A stretch of 64,000 bases of DNA from Actinomadura syzygii (GCF_008085905.1 NZ_VSFF01000001.1:558001-622000); one strand, 5' to 3'; positions 1-8,062 are shown, counted from the stretch's first letter. Notes: generated by a model from the sequence alone, not told the origin. Numbers and translations: made by a program.

Positions 1-76
1 GGCTCAGCGCCGCCCCCGTCCCACCCCGCGAAACGTGGGCGCGCCGCCGACCAACGAAGCTCGGCGGCGCCCCGCC

Positions 77-176
77 CAGTCCCCAGACCTGGGCGACTGG
101 TCGCGGTCTTGAGCGTCTAGTCCCGGACTTGGCAGTCCAGCCACGGACTTTGGCGGCTGGTGCCGGTCCTGGGCGG
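77..176. repeat. 20-bp degenerate tandem repeat (five units)
   Basis: Five consecutive 20-base units start at 77, 97, 117, 137 and 157. They share the pattern c-t/c-a/g-g followed by a cgg-a/t-ct core and end in ggcg or a near variant. The period is not a multiple of three and all frames are interrupted, so this is not coding. It lies directly downstream of the larC stop codon. No other gene is visible in 1-179. Confidence 0.6.
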
Positions 177-179
177 TGG

Positions 180-992
180 TCAGGTGGTTTCGCCGAGGAC
201 GACCTGGGTCACGTTCGGGAATTCGCCGAAGACCTTGGTCCCCGCGCCGAAGCCGTTGCCGGTGACGGTCATCGACGGCATCGCCCCGAACCGCGCGGCG
301 AGGGTGACGAGCAGCGCGGCGCCGGTCGGAGTGGCCATCTCGGCTTCGACGTCGTGTCCCTGGATGGGCGCGCGGGCGCGGGCGACCAGTTCGACGACGG
401 CGGGTCCCGGGTTGGGGATCAGGCCATGGCGGCAGCGGATGAAGCCGCGTCCGACGGGGATCGGCGCGGCCTGCACCTCGTCCACGCCGAGGGTTTCGAG
501 GGCGGCGCAGGTTCCGACGATGTCGACGATGGCGTCATGCCCGCCGACCTCGTGGAAGTGGACGTCGTCCGGGGACGTCCCGTGCACCGCGCCCTCGGCC
601 TCGGCGAGCGTCCGGAACACGGCGAGCGCGCGATCACGGACCCGGCCGGGCAGCGGCGCGGACCCGATGAGGTCCGCGATGACGGAATGGTTCCGTGCGA
701 CGGCGTCGTCCTCGACTCCGACGATCGCGCGGGTGGCCGCGATGCCGCGCCGCGACACCCGCTCGGTGTCGAGGGACCAGCCGGGAACGTCCAGCCCCTT
801 CAACATGGCGCGAACCTCGCCGAGGTCGGCGCCCGCGTCGAGCAGCGAGCCGAGCGCCATGTCGCCCGCGATCCCGGCGAAACAGTGGAAATAGGCGATC
901 CGCTTGGGCTGGGCGATCTGGTCGGGCTGGGCGATCTGCTGGTGCTGGGCGATCTGCTGGTGCTGGGCGATCTGGTCGGGCTGAGCGGTCAT
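180..992 (-). CDS. larC: LarC N-terminal domain protein (nickel-pincer cofactor nickel insertion)
   Basis: LarC inserts nickel into the pyridinium-3,5-bisthiocarboxylate mononucleotide, the last step of the cofactor made by LarB, LarE and LarC. The 270-residue product begins the family domain at about residue 32 (YFHCFAGIAGDMALGSL) and continues with HFHEVGGHDAIVDIVG and GAGTKVFGEFPNVTQVVLGE. It stops there, about where LarC1 ends in species that make full LarC by frameshifting. Full LarC is about 400 residues, and no LarC2 continuation is readable in any frame of the 179 bases beyond. The N-terminus carries an extra QIAQHQQ-type tract made by an 18-bp repeat. The ATG overlaps the larB stop (ATGA), so it is the last gene of the larEBBC operon. 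LarC identity is secure; competence without LarC2 is doubtful. Confidence 0.85.
   Translation of the reverse strand: MTAQPDQIAQHQQIAQHQQIAQPDQIAQPKRIAYFHCFAGIAGDMALGSLLDAGADLGEVRAMLKGLDVPGWSLDTERVSRRGIAATRAIVGVEDDAVARNHSVIADLIGSAPLPGRVRDRALAVFRTLAEAEGAVHGTSPDDVHFHEVGGHDAIVDIVGTCAALETLGVDEVQAAPIPVGRGFIRCRHGLIPNPGPAVVELVARARAPIQGHDVEAEMATPTGAALLVTLAARFGAMPSMTVTGNGFGAGTKVFGEFPNVTQVVLGETT
911..982 (-). repeat. 18-bp tandem repeat inside larC (four units)
   Basis: Four exact-length 18-base units (gggcgatctg followed by gtcgggct or ctggtgct) lie in frame within codons 4-27 of larC and encode a Q-rich repeat (QIAQHQ / QIAQPD). The outer two units are identical, as are the inner two, which looks like recent slippage or unequal exchange. 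The tract is outside the conserved LarC domain. Confidence 0.85.
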
Positions 993-1597
993 GTGAGCAT
1001 CCTCCGGGCTAGTACCGCGGCTCCGAGGCCGTCGTCGATGCCGGTCACGGCGAGGCCCGGCGCGCCGGACGCGAGCAGCGCCGCGAGCGCGGCGAGGCCG
1101 CCGTCCGAACTGCCGTAGCCGACGCTGGTCGGCACCGCGATCACCGGACGGGACGTGAGCCGCGCCGTCACCGACGGCAGCGCGCCGTCCATGCCCGCCG
1201 CGACGATCAGGACCCGCGCCTGGTCGAGCCGCTCCCGGACGGCGAGCAGCCGGTGCAGCCCCGCCACGCCGACGTCCGCGGTCAGCGTCACCGACAGCCC
1301 GAACGCCGCCGCCGCCTGGAGCGCCTCCTCCGCGACGGGCAGGTCGGCCGTCCCCGCCGAGACCACGGCGACCGGGAAGGGCACGGGCGGACGCGGCCGC
1401 GTCAGCACCACGAGCCCGGACCGCGCGTGGAACACGGCGTCCGGCGCCGCCTCCCGAGCCGCCTCGAACCGCCCCGCCGAAGCCCGCCGCAGGAACGCGA
1501 CCTCAGCGTCCCGGGCCAGCAACTCCTTGACCCGGTCACGCACCTGATCAGGCCCCAACCCGCCCGCCTCGGCGACGGCGACGATCGGACGACTCAT
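989..1597 (-). CDS. larB: LarB-like protein, second copy lacking the catalytic cysteine
   Basis: This is a LarB/AIR-carboxylase-like protein of 202 residues with a shortened N-terminal part. LarB carboxylates and hydrolyses nicotinic acid adenine dinucleotide. The nucleotide-binding half is well kept (VSAGTADLPVAEEA, AAGMDGALPSV, VPTSVGYGSSDGG). Where LarB normally has NSCA...NIDNG, this copy reads LLASGAPGLAVTGIDDGLGA, so the cysteine that forms the covalent intermediate in characterised LarB is a glycine. The start ATG overlaps the stop of the upstream larB copy as ATGA, and the stop overlaps larC the same way. An isolated role as carboxylase is unlikely; a complex with the neighbouring LarB is the natural reading, by inference. 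Confidence 0.85.
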   Translation of the reverse strand: MSRPIVAVAEAGGLGPDQVRDRVKELLARDAEVAFLRRASAGRFEAAREAAPDAVFHARSGLVVLTRPRPPVPFPVAVVSAGTADLPVAEEALQAAAAFGLSVTLTADVGVAGLHRLLAVRERLDQARVLIVAAGMDGALPSVTARLTSRPVIAVPTSVGYGSSDGGLAALAALLASGAPGLAVTGIDDGLGAAVLARRMLT

Positions 1598-2361
1598 GCC
1601 ATCACCGCATCGGCGGCGCGGGGGGTGTTGATCATGTGGGCGGAGTAGCCGGCGCCGTAGCCGTTGTCGATGTTGACGGCGACCACGCCCGGCGAGCAGG
1701 AGTTCAGCGCGGACAGCAGGGCCGCCCGGCCCGGCAGGGCGCCGCCCGCCGATGTCGGAAGCGCGATGACCATGCGGTCCACCAGGCCGGACACGAGGGT
1801 GGGAAGGGCGCCGCCGGTGCCGTCCGCGACGACGAAGACGGCGGGCGCGTCCTGCTCGCCGAGTCCGAGCCCGAGTCCGAGCCCGAGCCAGCCGGGCAGG
1901 GCGGCGGGGTCGTGGACGGGCGCGTCGTAGCGACGCACGACCCGGCTCCCCATCGCCTCCGCGACGAGGGCGGCCTCCTCGGCGGCGGGCTCGTCCTCGG
2001 GACGCCCGCACACGACGTCCACCCGTCCGGTACCCGACCGGGCCGCCGGGGCGAGGACGGCCAGCCGGGCGCGCTCGTGCACGACCGTCCCGGGGAACGC
2101 GGCGCGCAGCGCGCCGAGCGTCTCGTCGGACGCCCGCGTCGCGAGCACGTTCTCCGCCCCCGACCCGACGAGGCTCCGCGCGATCGCGACGACCTCCGCG
2201 ACGGTCTTCCCCTCGCAGTAGACGGCCTCGGGATGTCCCCGCCGCCGCCCCCGTCCGATATCGACCCGCGCGAACCCCAACTCCTCGACCGCATCAGCCG
2301 CCACCCCAGAGGTTGGGATTGGGTTGGTGGGGGTGGGATTGGTGGGGGTGGGGCTGGTCAT
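1594..2361 (-). CDS. larB: LarB, first copy with catalytic cysteine
   Basis: A 255-residue LarB homologue. It keeps the family N-terminal segment (LGFARVDIGRGRRRGHPEAV, EGKTVAEV) and the C-terminal catalytic motif ALNSCSPGVVAVNIDNGYGA, including the cysteine. It departs from the family elsewhere: the GTSD-type motif is replaced by CGRPEDEPAAEEA and the SVGYG loop by SAGGALPG. These are the elements the following copy retains. The N-terminus is a PTPTNP repeat and an internal LGLGLGLG run comes from a short DNA repeat. The start is the ATG overlapping the larE stop (ATGA); this start also excludes the longer upstream reading frame. Confidence 0.87.
   Translation of the reverse strand: MTSPTPTNPTPTNPIPTSGVAADAVEELGFARVDIGRGRRRGHPEAVYCEGKTVAEVVAIARSLVGSGAENVLATRASDETLGALRAAFPGTVVHERARLAVLAPAARSGTGRVDVVCGRPEDEPAAEEAALVAEAMGSRVVRRYDAPVHDPAALPGWLGLGLGLGLGEQDAPAVFVVADGTGGALPTLVSGLVDRMVIALPTSAGGALPGRAALLSALNSCSPGVVAVNIDNGYGAGYSAHMINTPRAADAVMA
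2311..2357 (+). other. G-run cluster, possible G-quadruplex on the plus strand
   Basis: At least six runs of three or more G (ggg, ggg, ggggg, ggg, ggggg, gggg) with short loops fall within 47 bases over the first codons of larB copy 1, on its template strand. The sequence meets the usual loop-length pattern for a quadruplex. Whether it folds is unknown; it may merely be the by-product of the repeated PTPTNP coding tract. Confidence 0.4.
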
Positions 2362-3311
2362 GGGGTGGCCGTTCGGAGGCGGGGGAGGCCGAGGACGGCG
2401 TTGTGGCTGCCCTGGCGGTAGGGCTCCAGGTCCAGGGTGACGTAGCGGAAACCGGCGTCCTTGAGGAGGGCGACGATCTCGCTCGCGTGGGTCGCGGCGC
2501 GGGGGATGTCGGCGGCCTCCAGTTCGATGCGGGCGAGGTCGCCGCCCTGGTCGCGGACGCGGAAGCGGCCGCCGAAACCGGCGTGGCGGAGGGCGTCCTC
2601 GGCGTCCTCGACGCGGCGCAGCGCCTCCCGGGTGACCGTCACCCCGTAGGCGAGGCGGGACGACAGGCACGCCGACGCGGGCTTGTCGGACGTCGGCAGC
2701 CCGAGTTCGTGGGCGGCGCCGCGCACGTCGGCCTTGCTGAGCCCGGCGTCCACCATGGGGAACTTCGCGCCCATGCGGCGGGCGGCGGCCTGCCCCGGAC
2801 GGTGGTCGCCGAGGTCGTCGGTGTTGACGCCGAGCAGGACGGGCCAGTCCCCCGCCTCCGCCGCGACCGCCGACAGCACCGAGACCAGCTCCTCCTTGCA
2901 GAACCGGCAGCGGTCGCCGCGGTTCACCGTGTAGCGCTCGTCGTCCAACTCCTGGGTCTGGACGACGCGGTACCGCAGCCCGAGCCGTTCGGCCTGCGCG
3001 CGGGCGTCGGCCAGCTCGGACCGCGCGAGGGACGGGGAGTCGGCCGTCACCGCGAGGGCCCGGTCGCCGAGCTCCTGGTGCGCGAGGTAGGCGAGCAGGG
3101 AGCTGTCCACGCCGCCCGAGTAGGCGACGACGGCCCCGGGCAGCGCGGCGAGCGCCTCGCGCAACGCTGCGACCTTGGACTGCGCCCCATCATCGGACTG
3201 TGCCAACCCACCAGACAGGGCCGCGTCCTGCGGTGCGTTCGCGTCCTGCCGTGCTCTCGCATCATGCAGGGCCTTCGCGTCCGGTGGTGGCGACACGGTG
3301 GCGTGAGCCAT
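2358..3311 (-). CDS. larE: LarE, ATP-dependent sulfur transferase
   Basis: LarE adenylates the LarB product and transfers sulfur to it. The 317-residue protein has the PP-loop YSGGVDSSLLA near residue 60. It also has a CxxC (RGDRCRFCKEEL) and the family motif KPASACLSSRLAYG. Three such cysteines are typical of the LarE type thought to bind a [4Fe-4S] cluster and act catalytically, rather than the sacrificial single-cysteine type; that assignment is inference. The start ATG at 3311 follows AAGGAGGAACGC, a strong ribosome site, and is preferred to an in-frame start 34 codons upstream. It is the first gene of the operon and its stop overlaps larB (ATGA). The 190 bases upstream, to the sod stop, contain no gene. 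Confidence 0.93.
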   Translation of the reverse strand: MAHATVSPPPDAKALHDARARQDANAPQDAALSGGLAQSDDGAQSKVAALREALAALPGAVVAYSGGVDSSLLAYLAHQELGDRALAVTADSPSLARSELADARAQAERLGLRYRVVQTQELDDERYTVNRGDRCRFCKEELVSVLSAVAAEAGDWPVLLGVNTDDLGDHRPGQAAARRMGAKFPMVDAGLSKADVRGAAHELGLPTSDKPASACLSSRLAYGVTVTREALRRVEDAEDALRHAGFGGRFRVRDQGGDLARIELEAADIPRAATHASEIVALLKDAGFRYVTLDLEPYRQGSHNAVLGLPRLRTATP

Positions 3312-3500
3312 GCGTTCCTCCTTCGGCGTCGTCCTCCGGCTGGTGAGGCTAGACGCGGGGAGGGGCGCGGCGAATCCGTCATCCGACGGGCGACTTGGGC
3401 GCGGGTACGGCACGACGCCCTCCAGGCCGCAAGGAAAGGGTTCTGAGCACGATCCCGGCCTAGAGGGCGCCGTGGTCTATCGACCGCCCTTGATGGACGG

Positions 3501-4100
3501 TCAGCTTCGGGCGGAGTCGAAGCGGGTCTTGACGTCCGTCCAGTTGACGAGCGACCAGAGCTTCTCGACATAGTCCGGACGGACGTTGCGGTACTGCAAG
3601 TAGTAGGCGTGCTCCCAGGCGTCGAAGACGAGCAGCGGTGTGGTGTTCATGCCGACGTTGCCGTGGTGGTCGTAGACCTGTTCCACGACAAGGCGCTTGC
3701 TCAAGGGCTCCCAGGCCAGCACTCCCCAGCCCGACCCTTGCACGGTGGACGTCGCCGTCGTGAGCTGCTTGCGGAAGGCGTCGAACGACCCGAAATGCTC
3801 GTCGATGGCTGCGGACAACTCGCCGTCGGGACGGTCCCCGCCGTCCGGCGAGAGGTTGTCCCAGAAGATCGAGTGCAGGACGTGCCCGGACAGGTTGAAC
3901 GCGAACGTCTTCTCCAGACCGACCAGCCCGCCGTACTGCTCCTTGTCGCGCGCCTCGGCCAGCCGCTCCAGCGTGTCGTTCGCGCCCTTGACGTAGGCGG
4001 CGTGGTGCTTGGAGTGGTGCAGCTCAAGGATCTCGCCCGTGATGGCGGGCTCCAGGGCGGCGTAGTCGTACGGCAGGTCGGGAAGCGTGTAGTCAGCCAT
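3501..4100 (-). CDS. sodF: Fe/Mn-family superoxide dismutase, probably iron type
   Basis: A full-length 199-residue dismutase of the Fe/Mn family that converts superoxide to oxygen and hydrogen peroxide in the cytoplasm. It starts [18 protein letters not shown] and carries [13 protein letters not shown], the GSGWGVLAW stretch and [14 protein letters not shown] with the Asp and His metal ligands. It resembles streptomycete SodF. The start is the ATG at 4100; longer readings upstream have no support. A sequence matching the Nur box lies 11-27 bases upstream, predicting repression when nickel is plentiful and a nickel SOD can be used. The iron assignment rests on that regulatory logic more than on a decisive residue. 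Confidence 0.93.
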   Translation of the reverse strand: MADYTLPDLPYDYAALEPAITGEILELHHSKHHAAYVKGANDTLERLAEARDKEQYGGLVGLEKTFAFNLSGHVLHSIFWDNLSPDGGDRPDGELSAAIDEHFGSFDAFRKQLTTATSTVQGSGWGVLAWEPLSKRLVVEQVYDHHGNVGMNTTPLLVFDAWEHAYYLQYRNVRPDYVEKLWSLVNWTDVKTRFDSARS

Positions 4101-4110
4101 ACGGCCACTA

Positions 4111-4127
4111 TTGCAAATGAGTTGCAG
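4111..4127 (-). promoter_or_regulatory. Nur-box-like operator in the sodF leader
   Basis: Plus-strand TTGCAA-ATGAG-TTGCAG matches the published streptomycete Nur consensus tTGCaa-N5-ttGCAA at 11 of 12 specified positions. It sits immediately upstream of the sodF start, the position from which Nur represses sodF in Streptomyces. Confidence 0.65.
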
Positions 4128-4233
4128 GTGCGTCCAGCTAGCAGCAGGCGTGGCGGACGGTGGGGGTAGGTCTACCGCGAGACGCTCCCCACGCCCACCG
4201 ACCGGAGGACCGGGACGCACCACCATCAATGGC

Positions 4234-4869
4234 ATGAACGAAATCGTCGCCCGGCGTTTCACCGCGATCGCGGGAATCGCCTTCTCCGCCGCCCTGATCG
4301 TCGAGGTCCCGCTCTATTTCGTGTACTCGGACGAGCCGCCGCAGTCCAATGTGCTGACCCGCCTCCTGTTCGGGATCCTCGGCCTCGGGTTCCTGCTCGT
4401 GTTCGTCTCCGGCCTCCGGGACCTCATCAAGAAGGTGAACCCGGAGTGCGAATGGGTCGCCAATCTTCTTTCGTCCGCTGGGTTGGCCTATGTGGTCGTC
4501 ACGCTCGTGTCGAGCGGGCTTGAGGCGGGGGCCGTCATCGCGTCCGACAAGCCGATCGACCCGACCATCACGGTCACCGGCACCTACATCCTCTACGGCA
4601 CGATCGGACGCATGCTGCTGGCGATATTCCTCGGCGCGACGGCGTACGCGATCGCACGGACGCGGCTTCTCCCGTCCTGGACGGTCAAGGGGACCTATGC
4701 GCTCGCGGGCATCAATCTCGCGTTCGTCCCGTCCCTGTTCTTCGGTAACACGCCCGCGCATTTCTACGCCGCCAACGGCTGGGGGACCACGGCCATGATG
4801 GGCGCGATCCTCAGCTACTGGCTGCTGGCGGTGAGCATCGTGCTGCTCCGGAGCGCCCGGACGCGGTGA
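4234..4869 (+). CDS. Polytopic membrane protein, DUF4386-like
   Basis: A 211-residue protein with about six hydrophobic segments. They begin [19 protein letters not shown] and include [37 protein letters not shown] and [18 protein letters not shown]. The arrangement resembles DUF4386 integral membrane proteins, but I recognise no catalytic motif. The start at 4234 (MNEIVARRF) is chosen because hydrophobicity begins there; the 41 codons upstream are low-complexity and overlap the sodF leader. It is transcribed divergently from sodF. Function unknown. Confidence 0.75.
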   Translation: MNEIVARRFTAIAGIAFSAALIVEVPLYFVYSDEPPQSNVLTRLLFGILGLGFLLVFVSGLRDLIKKVNPECEWVANLLSSAGLAYVVVTLVSSGLEAGAVIASDKPIDPTITVTGTYILYGTIGRMLLAIFLGATAYAIARTRLLPSWTVKGTYALAGINLAFVPSLFFGNTPAHFYAANGWGTTAMMGAILSYWLLAVSIVLLRSARTR

Positions 4870-4887
4870 ACCGTCCGTCTTCTAGAG

Positions 4888-4914
4888 GTCCGAGCCGCAT
4901 GGTGCGGCTCGGAC
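4888..4914. terminator. Bidirectional hairpin terminator
   Basis: A perfect 12-bp inverted repeat (GTCCGAGCCGCA, 3-base loop) lies between two convergent genes and is followed on the plus strand by a short T-rich run. It probably ends both transcripts. Confidence 0.8.
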
Positions 4915-4924
4915 CAGGGTTTTC

Positions 4925-5416
4925 TCAGCATTCGAACCGGATCCAGACGTCGGGCGGCAGGTCGTCGCGGCCGGGTACGGGGCGCTTTTCCTCTGTCCAG
5001 GCGTCCCCGGAGACGTCGGCGGCGAGACGGCGCCAGAAACGGGCGGCGGGCACGTTGTCGTCCTGGAAGGCGATCTCCCAGGGGCCGGGATGCCGGGCGA
5101 GCACCTCGCGGGCGGCGCTCAACCCGACCCCGGCCCGCCGCGCGCCGCGCACGATGAAGAATTCGCTCAGCACGCGGACGCTGCCGCTCAGCCCGCGAAC
5201 CAGCGCCATTCCGACCGGGCTTTCCCCGCCCGTCACGAGATAGGGCGACCAGTCGGGATCACGGAAGGACGCGCGGAGCCGGTCGTCGCGGAACCCGCCG
5301 CCGGAGTCGGGCAGCACGGAACGGAACTCGGACAGGTCATGCCGGAACATCAACCAAAGCCGCTCCATGACAAGGCGGTCTGCCGCGTTCGCGCGGCGCA
5401 CGGACATCGCAGGCAT
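4925..5416 (-). CDS. GNAT-family N-acetyltransferase
   Basis: A 163-residue protein with the GNAT fold. A substrate-side N-terminus (MSVRRANAADRLVMERLW) is followed by a central strand (SPVGMALVRGL), LSEFFIVRGARRAGVGLSAA with the acetyl-CoA loop of the R/Q-x-x-G-x-G/A type, and a final EIAFQDDNVPAARFWRRL typical of the family. The substrate cannot be deduced. The ATG at 5416 follows GAGGGGAACCGCT. A strong intrinsic terminator lies 40-70 bases upstream in the same orientation, so expression probably depends on read-through. Confidence 0.85.
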   Translation of the reverse strand: MPAMSVRRANAADRLVMERLWLMFRHDLSEFRSVLPDSGGGFRDDRLRASFRDPDWSPYLVTGGESPVGMALVRGLSGSVRVLSEFFIVRGARRAGVGLSAAREVLARHPGPWEIAFQDDNVPAARFWRRLAADVSGDAWTEEKRPVPGRDDLPPDVWIRFEC

Positions 5417-5457
5417 AGCGGTTCCCCTCGTGCATTCGGAGTGAGGTACGAGAACGC

Positions 5458-5488
5458 AAAAAAGCCTTCCGCACAGACGCGGAAGGCT
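5458..5488 (-). terminator. Intrinsic terminator in the leader of the GNAT gene (attenuator-like)
   Basis: On the minus strand a 10-bp stem (AGCCTTCCGC, 6-base loop) is followed by TTTTTT, a textbook Rho-independent terminator. A -10-like TAGAAT lies at 5508-5503, which would start a transcript only about ten bases before the hairpin. The terminator is upstream of the GNAT start rather than downstream of a gene, suggesting attenuation; no -35 of note is seen. Confidence 0.75.
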
Positions 5489-5508
5489 CCTTGTTTCCCG
5501 TCATTCTA

Positions 5509-6001
5509 CCAAGCCGCCGCTCGATGTCGTGGGCGAGCGCCGGGGCTTCGCGCGGGGGCGTTCTCTTCGGTTCTCCTTGGTCCGCGCCGCAGGCGGCGAA
5601 TTTGGACGTTCCACGGTCCTGTCTCTCCGCCGACGGCTCAATGATCACCGCAGGTCGGGGCGAGTGGCGCGGCCGGTTGCGGTCCGGGGTTGGACGGGGA
5701 CGGGGGAATCGGCGCTTTCGCTTATATGGTTGAGCGAATCCTTGGCGTCACGGGTTAAGGCGCGTGAATATCGGAACTATCGGTGGCGAGGGACGGCGAC
5801 CGGGTCGGTCGGTTCCGTTGCCAGATAGTGCGAACGTCCTGCACAATCGGCTCCCACAGATGCGCGAAGGGGTGCGGCCTCCGACGTTCGCGAGCTGTGC
5901 CGCACGACTCTTTTGTGCCGAAGTAACGGGCGGCACGCCGATTGGGGAACACGCCGATCGGGGAATCCGCGCAGCGCCGCATCCGCGTGATGGGAGTGGG
6001 C
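5509..6001. other. Intergenic stretch without a recognised gene
   Basis: About 490 bases between the attenuator and the VWA gene. Open frames here are short, lack recognisable domains and overlap on both strands. No tRNA-like fold or convincing RNA family was recognised. Confidence 0.5.
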
Positions 6002-8062
6002 ATGGCCGTGGACGCCCCGGGAGGCCCCGACGGCGGCAAAGCGCGCCGTGAGCGGCTGTTCGGCTGGCTCGGGTGGGTCGGCGGGACGGGCGGCATCGCC
6101 GCCGCCCTTGGAGCCGACCTTTCCTTCCGGAACCGGCTGCTTCTCTTCATCGGCGTTCTGGTCGCCGTCCCGCTCGTCATGACGCTCGGCCTCACCTTGC
6201 GCGACCGGGTGCCGAAGCGCGATCTCCCGAGGGCGTTCCTCAGGCGATTAGGCCGCATCTGCGCGCTGCTGCTGCACCAGTCGGCCCGCGCGATTCCGGC
6301 GATCCTGGCCACGGTGCTCGTCTGGACGGCGGTGCACTGGTCTTTCGTCACGAATGGGGCCTCCGGGAAGTCCTGCGAACCCGCCGATGTGCGAGTCACC
6401 GTCTCGCCGGAAAGCCTGACCGCGTTGAAGGCGGCGGCGCATCGGTACGTGGAGGACAAGTCCGGGGACGGGTGCCGCAAGGCCACGATCACGATGACGG
6501 CCAATTCCTCGATCTCCGATCTGCGCGAGGGATTCGCCAACGGCTGGCTGGAGCCGGGCGTGGAGGGGGACACGTCCGAGCGTGTGCCGATGCTCGGCCC
6601 GCGTCCCGACCTTTGGATCCCGCAGACGACGCTCGCCGCGAAGGACGTCATCGCTCACCTGGACGAGGCGCAGGGCGATGGGCAGGGTGACGGGCTCCGT
6701 GAAAAGGCACTTCTCGACTTGGACGAGAAGAAGACCGCCGGGACTTCTCCCATGGTCGTGGCCTCTCTCAGTGACGCTTATCGGGGCAGCGGTTCGACCG
6801 GTCCGGAGGGTCTTCAGTCCGTCCTCAACCGGCTCCGCCAGCAGGGCGTTCTGGATCCGCTCGCGCGGGCACTGCCCGACACCTCCGAATCCGCGTTGGC
6901 GGCCACGCCCGCCCTTTATCAGGCATTGGCGTCCGGCGACGGGGCGGCGGAACGGTTCCTCAACAAGGACCGCCTGGTCCCCGGCGACGCGACCGCGCTG
7001 CTGTGCCGGTTCCGGGAGCAGTCGAGCGCGCCTCCCGGCGGGATCGCCGTGGTCGTGCCCGAGAACACGCTGGCCGACTACGCGCGGAACAAGGAACTGG
7101 GAACGGCCTGCCCGCCTCTCGCTAACGCGGCCGCGGCGAAGCGGCTCGTCCCGTATTACACCGAGGAGTTACCCGTCTTGGACCACCCCATCGTCCAAGT
7201 GCGCTGGCCGGGCGAGGACAGCGAGAAACGGCGGGCGGCGATCAGCGAATTCCGTGACTGGCTCGCGTCGCATCCGCCGACCGAGGAGGGCTTCCGCGAC
7301 GCGAACGGGTCGGCGCCGACCGGGCCCAAGACGGCGCTCGGGGTGCTGACGGATCCCACGCGCAACAACGCGGTTCCGCCGAGAATGCCGCCGCACGAAG
7401 GGCTGAAAGGCGCCAAAGGATGCGTCGAGTCGCTGAAAGCGGCCCGTGCATGTTATGAGGCGGCCCGTCCCAACGCCGTTCTGACATTGGCGTTCGACAT
7501 CTCGGGTTCGATGGGGCAGACGGCGAAGCCCGCGCTTCCACGCGCGCAGGACATCGCGCAGCGCATCGTCGCCGCCGCCCGGACGCGCGACCAGATCAGA
7601 TGGGCGACGTTCTCCAGCCCGGCGCCGGTGGCGTTCGAGCAGCCCGTGACCATCGCCACCGGTCCGAAGCAGCAGGAGCAGAAGAACGCTCTGCAGGCGG
7701 GCATCCGGAAGATCACACTCCGCGGCGGGGACCGGGCGCTCGCCGACGCCGTCGACTCGATGCGGGGCACGCTGCGACCCGGCGTCCAGCATCTGGTGGT
7801 GCTGACGGACGGGCAGACGGCGCGCACCAACGCGGGTGCGCGGTACTCGCCGGGCAAGCTCGCGGAGCGGCTCCGCGGCGACAAGGCACAGTCCGACCTG
7901 CGGGTCCTCGTCGTTTCCGTGGGGCCGGACGGATGCTCGGCCGGGCCCGCCAAGGCGATCGGCGACGCGGTCGGCGAGCCGTGCATCGACGGATCGGCGG
8001 GCACCGCGGCCGACGCGGCAGGCAAGATCATCTCCAGCGTCATCGAGAGCACGCCGTCATGA
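6002..8062 (+). CDS. Membrane-anchored substrate-binding and VWA-domain protein
   Basis: A 686-residue protein. Two hydrophobic segments lie near the N-terminus (LLLFIGVLVAVPLVMTLGL and IPAILATVLVWTAVHWSF). A long extracytoplasmic region resembles a type 2 periplasmic solute-binding fold (ANSSISDLREGFANGWL, LWIPQTTLAAKDV). The C-terminal VWA domain starts near residue 495, with a MIDAS-type DISGSM, a later T, and VVLTDGQ. VWA domains bind metal and ligands. The ATG at 6002 is preferred because GGGAG lies six bases upstream. It overlaps the next gene by ATGA and they should be co-translated. The role is unknown; capture of a ligand and complex assembly at the membrane is a guess. Confidence 0.8.
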   Translation: MAVDAPGGPDGGKARRERLFGWLGWVGGTGGIAAALGADLSFRNRLLLFIGVLVAVPLVMTLGLTLRDRVPKRDLPRAFLRRLGRICALLLHQSARAIPAILATVLVWTAVHWSFVTNGASGKSCEPADVRVTVSPESLTALKAAAHRYVEDKSGDGCRKATITMTANSSISDLREGFANGWLEPGVEGDTSERVPMLGPRPDLWIPQTTLAAKDVIAHLDEAQGDGQGDGLREKALLDLDEKKTAGTSPMVVASLSDAYRGSGSTGPEGLQSVLNRLRQQGVLDPLARALPDTSESALAATPALYQALASGDGAAERFLNKDRLVPGDATALLCRFREQSSAPPGGIAVVVPENTLADYARNKELGTACPPLANAAAAKRLVPYYTEELPVLDHPIVQVRWPGEDSEKRRAAISEFRDWLASHPPTEEGFRDANGSAPTGPKTALGVLTDPTRNNAVPPRMPPHEGLKGAKGCVESLKAARACYEAARPNAVLTLAFDISGSMGQTAKPALPRAQDIAQRIVAAARTRDQIRWATFSSPAPVAFEQPVTIATGPKQQEQKNALQAGIRKITLRGGDRALADAVDSMRGTLRPGVQHLVVLTDGQTARTNAGARYSPGKLAERLRGDKAQSDLRVLVVSVGPDGCSAGPAKAIGDAVGEPCIDGSAGTAADAAGKIISSVIESTPS

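Noticed and set aside
129..1118. A 329-codon plus-strand frame over larC.
   Set aside because: The opposite strand holds a clear LarC; the plus frame is Gly/Asp/Arg-rich and ends in a repeat artefact.
5520..5760. The interval right of the GNAT attenuator, considered as a small RNA or tRNA gene because a terminator ends it.
   Set aside because: No cloverleaf, no CCA end, no known RNA signature and no good promoter were found.
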